The notes: generated by a model from the sequence alone, not told the origin. 64,000 nt of DNA from Ponticoccus alexandrii (GCF_016806125.1 NZ_CP047170.1:1-64000); one strand, 5' to 3'. Positions 20,944 through 30,780 are shown, numbered from the stretch's first letter. A program made the numbers and translations.

Positions 20944-21996
20944 ATGACAACCGATACATACAGCCAAAGCCTCCCCGCCGCGATCCTGGCGGGCGCCCTG
21001 ACAGTGACCGCGGGACTGGCCGGGGCACAGGACGCCACGCTGAACCTGAACGTGCAGGGCGGCTGGTCCAGCGCGGGATATTACAAGGATTTCGAGGTGC
21101 CCTTCTGGACAGAACGCTTGCCCGAGGTCAGCGACGGGCGCATCGGGGCCAGCATCACCAGCCTCGATGCCTCCGGCCTGAAGGGCTCTGAAGTGTTCCG
21201 GCTGATGCGGATGGGCGTGATCGACTTCGGGACATCCGCGCTTGGCTATGTCGCCGGGGACGATCCGGTGAACGAGGGGCCCGACCTTGCCGGCGTTGCG
21301 CTGGACATCGAGACCGAGCGGAAGGTGCTCGAGGCCTACCGGCCCGAGCTCGAAAAGCTCTACACGGAGAAATACGGCATTCGCCCGCTGTTCTTCTACC
21401 CCGCCGAAGCGCAGGTCTTCTGGTGCAACGCGCCGGTCACCGGGCTGGCCGATCTGGAGGGGCTGAAGGTGCGCACCGGCAATCGCACCGTGGCGGATTT
21501 CGTGTCGGCGGCGGGGGCGACCACCGTCACCATGCCCTTCGGCGAAGTGGTGACCTCGTTGCAGCGCGGAGTGATCGACTGTGCGGTTACCGGGACCTTC
21601 TCTGGCAATGCGGCGGGATGGGCCGAGACCGCGACGCATCTGTATCCGCTCGTCATGGGCTGGAGTCCCTTCATGTACGGCGCGAACCAGCGCGTCTGGG
21701 ACGGATTGCCCGAGGAGGTCCGCGCCCTGCTGACCGAGGAATTCGACCGTTTCGAGGATGAGCTTTGGGTCGCCGCCGCCCGGCGCAACGAAGAAGGGCT
21801 GAACTGTTCGACCGGCGGGCCCTGCACCTTCGGTAAGCCCTTTGACATGACGCTTGTCCCGGTGACGCCCGAAGACGACGCGCGCCGGGGCGAGATCGTG
21901 CGCGAGGTGGTGTTGCCGGCGTTCAGGGATCGCTGCGGCGCGGCCTGCTTTGACGACTGGCAGGCCCGGGTCGGGGCCTTTGTCGATCCGTCCTGA
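20944..21996 (+). CDS. TRAP transporter substrate-binding protein (DctP family), system 1
   Basis: 350 residues with a signal peptide ending near residue 28 (AGLAGAQDA). Periplasmic ligand binding for TRAP import of an organic anion. The DctP carboxylate-binding arginine region is visible as LEGLKVRTGNRTVADFV, followed by MPFGEVVTSLQRGVIDCAVTG, the helix before the hinge. Two Cys pairs near the C-terminus (NCSTGGPC; RCGAACF) are unusual for the family. Downstream are a hairpin, then the small and large membrane subunits. Confidence 0.92.
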   Translation: MTTDTYSQSLPAAILAGALTVTAGLAGAQDATLNLNVQGGWSSAGYYKDFEVPFWTERLPEVSDGRIGASITSLDASGLKGSEVFRLMRMGVIDFGTSALGYVAGDDPVNEGPDLAGVALDIETERKVLEAYRPELEKLYTEKYGIRPLFFYPAEAQVFWCNAPVTGLADLEGLKVRTGNRTVADFVSAAGATTVTMPFGEVVTSLQRGVIDCAVTGTFSGNAAGWAETATHLYPLVMGWSPFMYGANQRVWDGLPEEVRALLTEEFDRFEDELWVAAARRNEEGLNCSTGGPCTFGKPFDMTLVPVTPEDDARRGEIVREVVLPAFRDRCGAACFDDWQARVGAFVDPS

Positions 21997-22019
21997 ACCG
22001 ACAGGACCTTGGTGCCGCG

Positions 22020-22045
22020 CCGGGATCGGTGAAACACCGACCCGG
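22020..22045 (+). promoter_or_regulatory. Intercistronic stem-loop after the TRAP binding-protein gene
   Basis: CCGGG-A-TCGGTG pairs with CACCGA-CCCGG (11 bp, one bulged A, AAA loop) between dctP-like and dctQ-like genes. Same placement as the hairpins after the three ABC binding-protein genes. Confidence 0.55.
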
Positions 22046-22072
22046 AAAACTCGAAAGCAGAGGATCGGTCCA

Positions 22073-22642
22073 ATGATTTTTCTGAGGAAACTGTCCCGGC
22101 TGTCGGTCAGGATCGCGGGGGGCTGCGTTCTGCTCTGCGCGGCAGCCATCGGGATCGAGGTCGTCATGCGCAAGCTTTTCGGCCTCTCGCTTGGCGGGGT
22201 GGACGAGATCTCGTCCTATGTCTTCGCCACCGGCGTGGCCTGGTCCCTGGCCTTCACGCTGCTGGAGCGCGCCCATATCCGCATTGACCTGCTGTATGAG
22301 CAGATGCCTGCACGGGCCCGCTTCGCGGCGGATCTTCTTGGATTGCTGTGCCTGCTTGTCGTGTCGGTGGTCCTGCTGCAACAGGCGGCCCAGGTTGCAT
22401 GGACGTCGTGGATTTTCGGCACCCGGTCCAACACGCCGCTGGGTGTGGCCCTGTGGGTGCCGCAGCTGATCTGGGTGGCGGGGCTTTTATTTTTCACCCT
22501 GTGCCAGCTGGCGCTTCTTGTCGCCCTTCTACGACTGGCACGGGCCGGGCGCATCGCGGACAGCGGCCACCTGACCGGGATCCGCACCCATTCCGAGGAA
22601 ACCGGGGACTACATGTCGCAAAGGAATACAGAATGCCCGTAG
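22073..22642 (+). CDS. TRAP transporter small permease (DctQ family), system 1
   Basis: 189 residues, four hydrophobic segments. Start ATG 22073 after AGGATCGG. DctQ features: VVMRKLFGLSLGGVDEIS early and RAHIRIDLLYEQMP in the first loop, then LWVPQLIWVAG. Scaffold subunit pairing with the large permease. Overlaps the next gene by 10 bases. Confidence 0.9.
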   Translation: MIFLRKLSRLSVRIAGGCVLLCAAAIGIEVVMRKLFGLSLGGVDEISSYVFATGVAWSLAFTLLERAHIRIDLLYEQMPARARFAADLLGLLCLLVVSVVLLQQAAQVAWTSWIFGTRSNTPLGVALWVPQLIWVAGLLFFTLCQLALLVALLRLARAGRIADSGHLTGIRTHSEETGDYMSQRNTECP

Positions 22643-23907
22643 TCGCCATCGGACTGCTTCTTCTGCTGATCCTGCTGGCAGTGCCGGTGGGCGCGGTGCT
22701 GGGCCTGCTGGGGCTGGTCCTGGACCAGGTCTTCACGCCCATGCCGATGTGGCGCGCGATCGGAGAGATCTCTTGGGGCGCCTCGACCGAGTTCACGCTC
22801 ATGGCGATCCCGCTCTACATCCTGCTGGGAGAGATCTTCCTGCGCTCGGGCATCGCCAGCGATATGTATGAGGCCCTGCGCAAGTGGCTGGTCTGGCTGC
22901 CGGGTGGTCTGATGCATGCCAATATCGCCGCCAGCACGCTGTTCGCCGCCACCTCGGGGTCAAGCGTTGCGACTGCGGCCACCATCGGCACCGTCGCGCT
23001 GCCGCAACAGAAGAAATACGGTTATGGCGAACGCATGTTTCTTGGCTCGATTGCTGCGGGCGGTACGCTTGGTATCTTGATCCCGCCCTCGATCAACATG
23101 ATCATCTACGGAGTGCTGACCAACACATCTATTCCGCAGCTTTATCTTGCGGCGCTGTTGCCCGGGCTGGTCCTGGCCACGATTTTCATGATGACCATCA
23201 TAGCCGGGGCCGGCCTGACCCGGTCGGGCCGCGTGGCCGAACGCTTCAGCTGGGCCGAGAAACGGGCGGCTCTGAGACATCTGCTGCCGCCGGGGGCGAT
23301 CTTTGTGGTCATCATGGGGTCAATCTACGCGGGCATCGCCACCCCGACAGAGGCCGCGGGTCTCGGGGTGCTGGCCGCCCTGGTGCTGGCCTGGTCGCGG
23401 CGAAAGCTGAATGCCGTGCTGCTGATGGCCGCCTTCGAGAACACGATGCGCACCACGGGCATGATCATGCTGATCGTGATGCTGGCCTACTTCCTCAATT
23501 TCGTGCTGACCGGGCTGGGCTTGTCGCAGGTGATTGCCGACCTTTTGAGTGGCGCCGATCTGTCGCCCCTGCAAACCATCCTTCTGGTGATCGCCTTCTA
23601 CCTCGTGCTGGGCTGTGTCATGGAGACCCTGTCGATGATGATCGCGACCCTGCCGATCGTTGCGCCGATCGTCTTTGCCGCGGGCTATGATCCGGTGTGG
23701 TTCGGTGTCGTGATGATGATGCTGGTCGAACTGGCGATGATCACACCGCCCATCGGGGTGAACCTTTACGTTGTGCAGGGGGTGCGGACATCGGGCAGCA
23801 TCCGCGATGTCATCCTCGGTTCAATGCCGTTTGTGCTGGCGATCCTTGCGATGATCCTGTTTCTGGTCGCCATGCCCGATGTCGTGACAATCTTCGCGGG
23901 GGGATAG
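22633..23907 (+). CDS. TRAP transporter large permease (DctM family), system 1
   Basis: 424 residues from ATG 22633 (GGAATACAGA just upstream). Catalytic membrane subunit with many hydrophobic helices; family marks ATSGSSVATAATIGTVALP, AAGGTLGILIPPSINMIIYG, GIATPTEAAGLGVLAAL and ITPPIGVNLYVVQGV are all present. Energised by a sodium gradient in known members. Confidence 0.94.
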   Translation: MPVVAIGLLLLLILLAVPVGAVLGLLGLVLDQVFTPMPMWRAIGEISWGASTEFTLMAIPLYILLGEIFLRSGIASDMYEALRKWLVWLPGGLMHANIAASTLFAATSGSSVATAATIGTVALPQQKKYGYGERMFLGSIAAGGTLGILIPPSINMIIYGVLTNTSIPQLYLAALLPGLVLATIFMMTIIAGAGLTRSGRVAERFSWAEKRAALRHLLPPGAIFVVIMGSIYAGIATPTEAAGLGVLAALVLAWSRRKLNAVLLMAAFENTMRTTGMIMLIVMLAYFLNFVLTGLGLSQVIADLLSGADLSPLQTILLVIAFYLVLGCVMETLSMMIATLPIVAPIVFAAGYDPVWFGVVMMMLVELAMITPPIGVNLYVVQGVRTSGSIRDVILGSMPFVLAILAMILFLVAMPDVVTIFAGG

Positions 23908-23908
23908 A

Positions 23909-24679
23909 ATGACGATTGTGGAAGGCAAGGCAGGAAAAGGCGTTAAGGCGATGGCAAAGATCTCGGCAGCCGGGGCGGGGGCAGAGGAGACCGGCGGCCC
24001 GATGTCTCTTGGAGAGAAGGTCTATGCCGAGATGAAGGCCGCCATCATAGTGGGCGACTTCCGGCAGGGCGCCATCTTCAACGAGGCGGATCTTGCCGCG
24101 CGGTTTTCCGTCAGCACCTCGCCTGTGAAAGAGGCGCTGTCACGGCTGCGGCAGGACGGGCTTGTCCGGGTGATCGGCCGGCGCGGTTATGCGGTCACGG
24201 AACTGACGCTTCAGGACTTCCACGACCTGATCGAGATCCGCATCGTGCTGGAATGTGCCGCCTGCGAGTTGGCGGCGCCCCGGGTCGCCGACGAGCATGT
24301 CGCGCAGATGCGCGCGCTGTCCTCGGTCGAGATCGACCTGTCGGACAGCCAGAGCCGCCGCGCTTTCACCCGGGCCAATCAGGACTTTCACGAGTTGATC
24401 CCCGCGATCGCGGGGAATGTTCGCATACTGAGAGCGATTCAGCAGAATTTCGTTGATATGCAGCGGGCGCTTTTTGTGGACATCGCCCGCGGGGATGAGG
24501 TGGGGCTTGTCCACGACCATGACGAGATCATCGGAGCGCTCGCGCGCCGTGATCCCCGTGGGGCGAGAGACGCGATGTACCGCCATATCATTCAGGCCCG
24601 GGACCGGGTGATAGACCGGATGATGCGGCGGCACAGCAGTTTGCAGCATATGTCCCTGACGCCCAAAGAGCAGAGCTGA
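23909..24679 (+). CDS. GntR-family transcriptional regulator (FadR/FCD subfamily)
   Basis: 256 residues, starting one base after the dctM-like stop (ATG 23909; a later ATG 24002, MSLGEKVYAEM, is where the domain starts). Winged helix about 35-95 (FNEADLAARFSVSTSPVKEALSRLRQDGLVRV), then an FCD all-helical ligand domain with metal-binding-type Asp/His residues (...DLIEIRIVLE..., NQDFHELI, HDEII, MYRHI). Likely the local repressor or sensor of the two TRAP operons; sits between them. Confidence 0.92.
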   Translation: MTIVEGKAGKGVKAMAKISAAGAGAEETGGPMSLGEKVYAEMKAAIIVGDFRQGAIFNEADLAARFSVSTSPVKEALSRLRQDGLVRVIGRRGYAVTELTLQDFHDLIEIRIVLECAACELAAPRVADEHVAQMRALSSVEIDLSDSQSRRAFTRANQDFHELIPAIAGNVRILRAIQQNFVDMQRALFVDIARGDEVGLVHDHDEIIGALARRDPRGARDAMYRHIIQARDRVIDRMMRRHSSLQHMSLTPKEQS

Positions 24680-24911
24680 CCCCGCCCGGACCGGATCGCG
24701 GAAATCAGGACGCACCACAGAGGCCAGAAACCCACCCTGAGAGGGGCTGGGTCTGGACTCATTTATCCAATTGATAATAAACAAAATAATTGCGCACTGC
24801 CAGCAGAAGAGACTTGCTCTCAATTCCAGTGTTTGAATAATATTTCTTATAAACATTAATTGAGCGACTCGCGTAAAGCACGCGGCCGTTCCAAACCGAC
24901 AGGAGGTCTCC
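24680..24911 (+). promoter_or_regulatory. AT-rich promoter region of the second TRAP operon
   Basis: About 130 AT-rich bases with the dyad TTATC-N5-GATAA (24763-24777) and the element TTAATTGAG (24856-24864) shared, in inverse orientation, with the first operon's promoter. Ends in a perfect AGGAGG ribosome-binding site at 24901-24906. Candidate GntR operator(s). Confidence 0.45.
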
Positions 24912-25907
24912 ATGACATTCGTATCTTCTCTGACCCGCCGCCGTTTTCTTGCCGGCCTTACCCTGGCCGCAGGTCTTTCAGCCGTGGCGCCCGCCGCCGC
25001 CGATACCCGGATGCTGATGGCCTCCGGCTATCCGGAAGACAACTTCATGACCGTCAATATCCGCATGTTCCTCGACGAGATCACCGAAACCGCAGAGATC
25101 GCCGTTGATTTGAAGCCGAACGGCGCGCTCATACCGCTCAACTCGATCAAGGGAGCGGTACAGAAGGGGCAGGTCCAGCTGGGCGAGGTGCGCCTTGGAG
25201 TCCATGCCAACGAGGAACCGATGCTGGACCTTGCAGGCGTGCCCTTTGTCGCGCCTGACTATCCGACGGTCTGGCTGCTGAAAGACATGCAGAAGGATTA
25301 CGTTTCGGACTGGTTCGACAGTCAGGGGCTGGTGCTGCTCTACCAGGCACCCTGGCCGGGGGCGGGGTTCTATACCAAAGGGCCTATGGACTCGTTGGAG
25401 GCCATTCAGGGAAAACGCCTGCGGATCCCCAACACGCCGATCCAATCCATGGGCAACCTGATGGGCTACAACGCCGTGTTGCTGCCATTTGCAGAGGTGC
25501 CACAGGCGTTTTCAACCGGGCTGATCGACGCGATGTTCACCAGCCCGCAGACCGGGATCGATATCCAGGCCTGGGATCATACCGATCACTTCACCTATGT
25601 CGGCGCCTCGCTGGCCACCAATGCCGTCTTCATGAACCGCCGGGCCTTCGACGCGCTGACGCCCGATCAGCAGACCGCTGTCCGCACCGCTGCCGCCCGT
25701 GCCGAACTGCGGGGCTGGGAGATGAGCGCCGCGGCCACCGAGGCGCAGATCGTGAGCCTGCGCGAACAGGGCATGACCATCGGCACGCTGCCCGAGGATA
25801 TTGCCGCAAAGCTGGACGAGATTGCGCCGCAGCTTGTGCAGGACTGGCTGAACATCGCCTCGCCAGAGGCGGCAGAGGTCTACCATCGCTATCAGGCGCT
25901 GCGCTGA
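24912..25907 (+). CDS. TRAP transporter substrate-binding protein (DctP family), system 2
   Basis: 331 residues. N-terminus LTRRRFLAGL is a twin-arginine (Tat) signal, so it is exported folded, unlike system 1. DctP fold: ALIPLNSIKGAVQKGQVQLGE, then LEAIQGKRLRIPNTPIQSMGNLMG (the carboxylate-arginine strand) and FAEVPQAFSTGLIDAMFTSP. Perfect RBS AGGAGG. Only 3 bases separate it from the DctQ gene, with no hairpin. Confidence 0.92.
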   Translation: MTFVSSLTRRRFLAGLTLAAGLSAVAPAAADTRMLMASGYPEDNFMTVNIRMFLDEITETAEIAVDLKPNGALIPLNSIKGAVQKGQVQLGEVRLGVHANEEPMLDLAGVPFVAPDYPTVWLLKDMQKDYVSDWFDSQGLVLLYQAPWPGAGFYTKGPMDSLEAIQGKRLRIPNTPIQSMGNLMGYNAVLLPFAEVPQAFSTGLIDAMFTSPQTGIDIQAWDHTDHFTYVGASLATNAVFMNRRAFDALTPDQQTAVRTAAARAELRGWEMSAAATEAQIVSLREQGMTIGTLPEDIAAKLDEIAPQLVQDWLNIASPEAAEVYHRYQALR

Positions 25908-25910
25908 CCC

Positions 25911-26453
25911 ATGCATCCGGAAGCAAATTCAAACCTCGCAGGGCCGGAAAGGCCGGTCCTGCGCAGAACGCTTGACCGGCTGTACGAGGCGGGCGGAACG
26001 CTCGCGGCGCTTGCCATTCTTGGGATGCTGGTGGCGATCCTGGTCCAGATGGGGTTGCGGCTGATCGCGGTGCCTTTCGATGCCACGGCGCTGTCGGGCT
26101 ACCTGCTTGCCGCAGCGACTTTCCTTGGCCTGGCACATACGCAAAGGGCAGGTGCGCACATCCGCGTGCGCATGCTGATCGACCGGCTGCCACAGGCTGC
26201 GCGCCACCCGGCGGACCGGCTGGCGCTGGCGCTGTTCCTCGGCCTTGCACTGTATGCGACATGGTGGGCGGTAGAGCTGGTGCGCTTCGCATGGATCTAC
26301 AACGAGATGAGCGAGGGGCTACTCGCGATCCCGCTCTGGCTTCCGAAGACGGCGATGGCGCTGGGGCTGGCGCTGCTGTCGGTATCGCTGGCGGATGCGC
26401 TGATCACCGGTGCACCGGACACTCAGGACAACACGGAGAGCCACGATGGCTGA
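25911..26453 (+). CDS. TRAP transporter small permease (DctQ family), system 2
   Basis: 180 residues with four hydrophobic segments: LAALAILGMLVAILVQMGLRL; SGYLLAAATFLGLAHTQRAGAHIRVRML (DctQ motif); LALALFLGLALYATWW; and LPKTAMALGLALLSVSLADAL. Overlaps the large permease gene by 8 bases. Confidence 0.9.
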   Translation: MHPEANSNLAGPERPVLRRTLDRLYEAGGTLAALAILGMLVAILVQMGLRLIAVPFDATALSGYLLAAATFLGLAHTQRAGAHIRVRMLIDRLPQAARHPADRLALALFLGLALYATWWAVELVRFAWIYNEMSEGLLAIPLWLPKTAMALGLALLSVSLADALITGAPDTQDNTESHDG

Positions 26454-27747
26454 AACGCTGATTTACGGTCTGGCGGTCTTTTCCGTCATCGTTGCCCTGC
26501 TGGCCGGAGGCCTGTGGGTCGCGCCGGCCCTGATCGCCGGAGGCTGTCTGGCGCTTTACGCGCTGACGGGCGTGCCGGTCGGTTCGCTGCTGGCGTCCAG
26601 CATCTGGGACGCCAGTCACCATTGGCCGCTGACTGCCCTGCCGCTGTTCGTCTGGATGGGCGAGATCCTGTTCCGAAGCCGACTGTCCTCGGATCTCTAT
26701 CAAGGGCTTGCGCCGATGCTGGGACGGCTGCCGGGCGGGTTGCTGCATGTCAATGTCGTGGGCTGCGGCGTGATGGCGTCGATCACGGGCTCAAGTGCCG
26801 TCACCGCCGCGACCATCGGCCGGATGAGCCTGCCAGAGCTCGACCGGCAGGGCTACGACCAACGGCTGGCCATCGGGTCGCTGGCGGGATCGGGTACGCT
26901 GGGCCTGCTCATCCCGCCATCGATCATGATGATCGTCTACGGCGTTCTGACCCAGCAGAGCATTGCGCGCCTGTTCATCGCCGGTCTGCTGCCGGGTCTG
27001 ATGCTGATGCTGCTGTTTGCCGGATACATCGCGGCGCGGGCGATCCTGTCCCCCGACACCGCGCCGCGCCTTCCGGAAAGGATGCCCCTCGCGGCGAAAC
27101 TCTGGGCGATGCGCAGGCTGGCCCCGGTCTTCGCCCTGATGGCGCTGGTGATCGGCGCGATCTACGGCGGCGTCGCCACCCCGACCGAGGCGGCAACGCT
27201 GGGCGTTCTGGGCGCACTCGGAATATCGGCGGCTTATCGCACCCTGAACTGGCAGTCCTTCCGCGACGCGCTCGGCGCGGCGGTGCGGACCTCGTGCATG
27301 ATTACCTTTATCCTGTGCAGCGCCGCTTTCCTCTCGGTCGCGCTCGGCTTTGCCGGGGTACCCTCAGCCCTGTCCGGCGCCATTGCCGGTTGGGACCTCT
27401 CGCCCTACGCGCTGCTGCTGGTTCTGACCGGGTTGTACCTGTTTCTCGGCTGCTTCCTTGAAGGCGCCTCGATGATGGTGCTGACTCTGCCCATCGTGCA
27501 GCCGCTGGTCGAGGCAGCGGGCTTCGACATGATCTGGTTCGGAATCTTCCTCATCATCTGCATCGAGATGGCCCAGATCACGCCGCCGGTCGGCATGAAC
27601 CTCTTTGTTCTGCAGGGGATGACGGGACGCGGCCTGCCGCTGATCTTCCGGTCGAGCCTGCCGTTCTTTGTCCTGATGCTGGTGGCGCTGGTACTTATTA
27701 GCCTTGTGCCGGGCATCGTGCTCTGGCCGGTCGGAGGGTTGTCATGA
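26446..27747 (+). CDS. TRAP transporter large permease (DctM family), system 2
   Basis: 433 residues from ATG 26446. Same marks as system 1: ITGSSAVTAATIGRMSLPEL, GSGTLGLLIPPSIMMIVYG, GVATPTEAATLGVLGALG and ITPPVGMNLFVLQGMTG. The two systems are divergent enough to be independent acquisitions or old duplicates. Stop overlaps the M20 gene start. Confidence 0.94.
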   Translation: MAETLIYGLAVFSVIVALLAGGLWVAPALIAGGCLALYALTGVPVGSLLASSIWDASHHWPLTALPLFVWMGEILFRSRLSSDLYQGLAPMLGRLPGGLLHVNVVGCGVMASITGSSAVTAATIGRMSLPELDRQGYDQRLAIGSLAGSGTLGLLIPPSIMMIVYGVLTQQSIARLFIAGLLPGLMLMLLFAGYIAARAILSPDTAPRLPERMPLAAKLWAMRRLAPVFALMALVIGAIYGGVATPTEAATLGVLGALGISAAYRTLNWQSFRDALGAAVRTSCMITFILCSAAFLSVALGFAGVPSALSGAIAGWDLSPYALLLVLTGLYLFLGCFLEGASMMVLTLPIVQPLVEAAGFDMIWFGIFLIICIEMAQITPPVGMNLFVLQGMTGRGLPLIFRSSLPFFVLMLVALVLISLVPGIVLWPVGGLS

Positions 27748-28955
27748 CGCTTGCGAAGTCCACACCCAGCGACGCGGCTGCGCTGCGACATCTGAAGGCG
27801 TTGGTCGCGCAGCCCTCTGTTTTCACCGCGTCCGACTACACCGGCATCACAGATTACTGCGAAACCGTGCTCCGGCAGGCCGGAGCGAGGTGCCACCGGA
27901 TCGCCAGTGCCCGGCCCGGGCGCGCCGGACTGTTCGCCAGTCTCGGGCCGGAGGGGCCAGGCGGGGTTCTGCTATCCGGGCATCTCGATGTCGTGCCGGT
28001 CGATGGGCAGCCGTGGACGGGCGACCCCTTCAGCCTGTCGCTTCGGGACGGACGCGCCTATGGTCGCGGCGCGGCGGACATGAAGGGGTTTGTCGCCTGT
28101 GCGCTGGCGGCCTTCGAGGCGGCAGCCGGAACCACGCTGGCGGCGCCGCTGAAGCTGGTCCTGTCTTTCGACGAGGAAGCGGGCTGCCTTGGAATTGCGG
28201 AGATGCTGCCGCATCTGGTTCCTTCCATCGGGCTTGCCGACCTGTGCATCGTCGGGGAACCGACGGAGATGCGGCTGGTGACAGGGCACAAGGGCAAGGC
28301 CTCCTACCGTGTCGACTGCCATGGCGGCTCGGGTCATTCCGCTCTGGCCCCGACCCTGCCGAGCGCCCTGCACATGGCGGCGGATGTCATCGGGATACTG
28401 CGGCGGATCCAAACGGAGCTGACGTCGGCAGAGCGCCCCGCACCCGGCTATGCGGTGCCCTGCTCGACACTGCATGCGGGGGTGCTCTCTGGTGGTGTGG
28501 CGCTGAACATGGTGCCCGAACGCGCAACGCTGGAATGTGAGATTCGGTATCTTCCGCAAAGCGGGCTGGACGACACGGAAGGGCGGCTGCTGGGCGGGAT
28601 CGCGGCACTGGCAGACCGCAACCGCGACGACTTCGCCCGCGACGACATCGGGATCGAGGTAACCCGGACAAGCCATTATCCCGGGCTCGATACCGTCCTG
28701 TCCGCTGCGCTGAGGGACTATCTGTTGCGTCTGGGCGCGGAGGGCGTGGCCGGTGCTGTCGATTTCGGGACGGAAGCCGGATATCTGGCCGAACTCGGGA
28801 TGCCGGTGGTGATCTGTGGGCCGGGCCGCATTGCACAGGCGCATCAGCCGGACGAATTCGTGGCGCTGGACCAGCTCTCGAAGTGCACGGCCATGCTTGA
28901 CCGGCTGGTCGACAGCCTGGCCGCCGGTCCCCCCGACATCCGCGGAGCGCCGTGA
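27744..28955 (+). CDS. M20 metallo-deacylase (acetylornithine deacetylase ArgE-like)
   Basis: 403 residues, cytoplasmic. Two-zinc amidohydrolase: SGHLDVVPVDG (first His-Asp), GRGAADMKGF (bridging Asp), SFDEEAGCLG (catalytic Glu-Glu), VGEPTE, and the C-terminal zinc His in IAQAHQPDE. The lid domain has GGSGHSALAP. Resembles ArgE/DapE deacylases that free an amino acid from an N-acyl group. Placed between a TRAP importer and aspartate ammonia-lyase, so an N-acyl-aspartate-like substrate is a reasonable guess; not arginine biosynthesis. Confidence 0.9.
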   Translation: MTLAKSTPSDAAALRHLKALVAQPSVFTASDYTGITDYCETVLRQAGARCHRIASARPGRAGLFASLGPEGPGGVLLSGHLDVVPVDGQPWTGDPFSLSLRDGRAYGRGAADMKGFVACALAAFEAAAGTTLAAPLKLVLSFDEEAGCLGIAEMLPHLVPSIGLADLCIVGEPTEMRLVTGHKGKASYRVDCHGGSGHSALAPTLPSALHMAADVIGILRRIQTELTSAERPAPGYAVPCSTLHAGVLSGGVALNMVPERATLECEIRYLPQSGLDDTEGRLLGGIAALADRNRDDFARDDIGIEVTRTSHYPGLDTVLSAALRDYLLRLGAEGVAGAVDFGTEAGYLAELGMPVVICGPGRIAQAHQPDEFVALDQLSKCTAMLDRLVDSLAAGPPDIRGAP

Positions 28956-29137
28956 TCCCGCGCGGCGCCACGGGCGGCCGCTTGTGGCCCGGCGCCGCGC
29001 GCATCCTCTGAATATCGCAAACACAGGCGGCCTGCCGGTGACACGCGGGGCCTGCGAAACACGCCCCGGCCTGACCCGGCGTTTTGCGCGATCCAGCCCA
29101 GGCCGCCGCCCACACACACACAACGGAGACCGCCCCC

Positions 29138-30559
29138 ATGGTACACAACCACCGCGACGAGACGGACAGTATCGGCACATGGGCCGTACCCGTCGATGCG
29201 CTTTACGGCATTCAGACCGCCCGGGCGCTGGACAATTTCAACCTGTCCGACGTCCGTCTGAAGGACTTTCCCGAGATCGTCGTTGCGCTGGTCATGGTCA
29301 AGAAGGCTGCGGCCCTTGCCAATGCCGATCTGGGGGCGATTTCCGCCCGGGCTTCGGCGGCAATCGTCGCCGCCTGCGACGAGATCATCGCGGGCCGCCA
29401 CCACGACGCCTTCGCGGTGGACATGATTCAGGGCGGCGCTGGCACCTCGACCAACATGAATGCCAACGAGGTGATCGCCAATCTCGCGGCGCTGATGCTG
29501 GGCCGACGCCCGGGGGATCACGGCGACATTCACCCCAACGACACCGTGAACCGCTCGCAGTCCACCAATGACGTCTATCCGACGGCCATGCGGCTTGCGG
29601 TGCTTAGCCAATGCGCGCCGCTTGTGACCGCACTTGAGGGGCTGTGCCGGTCCTTTGATCGCAAGGCCGTGGCGTTTTCCGGGATACGGAAGGTGGGGCG
29701 TACGCAGCTACAGGACGCGGTCCCGATCACGCTGGGCGAAGAGTTCGCGGCTTTTTCGGCGGCGATCCGGAACGACATGCGGCGGCTGACCCAGATTTCC
29801 GAGGTCCTGCGCGAGGTGAACCTTGGGGGCACGGCTGTCGGCACCGGCGTGAATGCGCCCCGGGGCTATCAGGCGCTGGCGGTGTCCAAGCTTGCCGCGA
29901 TCTTCGGCACGCCGCTGACTGCCCACGCAGACCTGCTGGCGGCCTCTTACGATCAAAGCGCCTTTGTCACCTATTCGGGCATCCTGAAGCGGGTTGCGGT
30001 AAAGCTATCGAAGATCAGCAACGACCTCCGGCTGCTCAGTAGCGGCCCGCTTGCGGGGATCGGCGAGATACGCCTGCCGCCCGTGCAGGCCGGATCGTCC
30101 ATCATGCCGGGCAAGGTCAACCCGGTCATTCCCGAGGCGGTGAATCAGGTCGCATACGAGGTGATCGGCCGGGATGTCACCGTGACCATGGCGGCGGAAG
30201 CCGGGCAGTTGCAGCTGAACGCCATGGAGCCGGTGATGGTTTACAGCATCCTGCAATCCACGCGGCTGCTGACGCGCGCTGCAAAGATGCTGGACGAAAA
30301 ATGCGTGGCAGGCATCGAGGCGGATCGGGGGCGCTGCGCCGAGTTGCTTGACAAGAGCATGGCGATGGCCGCATCGCTGGTTCCGGTCATCGGCTACGAC
30401 AAGGCCGCCCGAGCCGCCAAGCTTGCGCTGGCAGAGGGCATCTCGTTGCGTGAGGCAGTCTTGCGCGAGGGGTTTCTGCAAACGTCAGAGCTTGAGGAAC
30501 TCTTGTCCGCGCCGATCAGCCAGCCTGTTATGCAACCGCTGGATCAGGCGTTAGCGTGA
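29138..30559 (+). CDS. aspA: Aspartate ammonia-lyase
   Basis: 473 residues from ATG 29138 (RBS ACGGAG). Converts L-aspartate to fumarate plus ammonia. Aspartase/fumarase superfamily marks: GGAGTSTNMNANEVIAN, HPNDTVNRSQSTNDVYPT, and the flexible catalytic loop GSSIMPGKVNP near residue 322, with the catalytic Ser. GAGTSTNMNANEVIAN is typical of both aspartases and class II fumarases; context (asparaginase, deacylase) favours aspartase. Ends the island and sends carbon to the TCA cycle. Confidence 0.85.
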   Translation: MVHNHRDETDSIGTWAVPVDALYGIQTARALDNFNLSDVRLKDFPEIVVALVMVKKAAALANADLGAISARASAAIVAACDEIIAGRHHDAFAVDMIQGGAGTSTNMNANEVIANLAALMLGRRPGDHGDIHPNDTVNRSQSTNDVYPTAMRLAVLSQCAPLVTALEGLCRSFDRKAVAFSGIRKVGRTQLQDAVPITLGEEFAAFSAAIRNDMRRLTQISEVLREVNLGGTAVGTGVNAPRGYQALAVSKLAAIFGTPLTAHADLLAASYDQSAFVTYSGILKRVAVKLSKISNDLRLLSSGPLAGIGEIRLPPVQAGSSIMPGKVNPVIPEAVNQVAYEVIGRDVTVTMAAEAGQLQLNAMEPVMVYSILQSTRLLTRAAKMLDEKCVAGIEADRGRCAELLDKSMAMAASLVPVIGYDKAARAAKLALAEGISLREAVLREGFLQTSELEELLSAPISQPVMQPLDQALA

Positions 30560-30780
30560 CCGGCGCCGGATCGGTGCTGGCAAAAACCCGCTCCGGCGAC
30601 GGGAGCGCACTGCAATGACGTACGGTACCAGCTAAGCTAACCGTTCCTTAGTGCCACTAGGAAGCGATTGGCTTTGCGTGTCATTCGCGCGCGGCCCCGT
30701 TGCCTATAACGGGGGAACCCGGCGCGCAGGCCAGTGCAAACGGGTGCTGGCATGTCACTGGGTCCTGTCTCTTGGGCGGC
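30560..30780. other. Intergenic region between convergent aspA and EamA genes
   Basis: No gene. Two possible terminator hairpins: CGCTCC/GGAGCG (30589-30594 with 30602-30607) after aspA, and CCCCGTT/AACGGGG (30695-30701 with 30708-30714), which faces the EamA gene end. Neither has a good T-run. Confidence 0.4.

Noticed and set aside
27744-28955. Assignment as arginine-pathway argE or as allantoate amidohydrolase
   Set aside because: Context is catabolic (TRAP importer, aspartase), and motifs are general M20; no arginine genes nearby and no allantoate partner genes.
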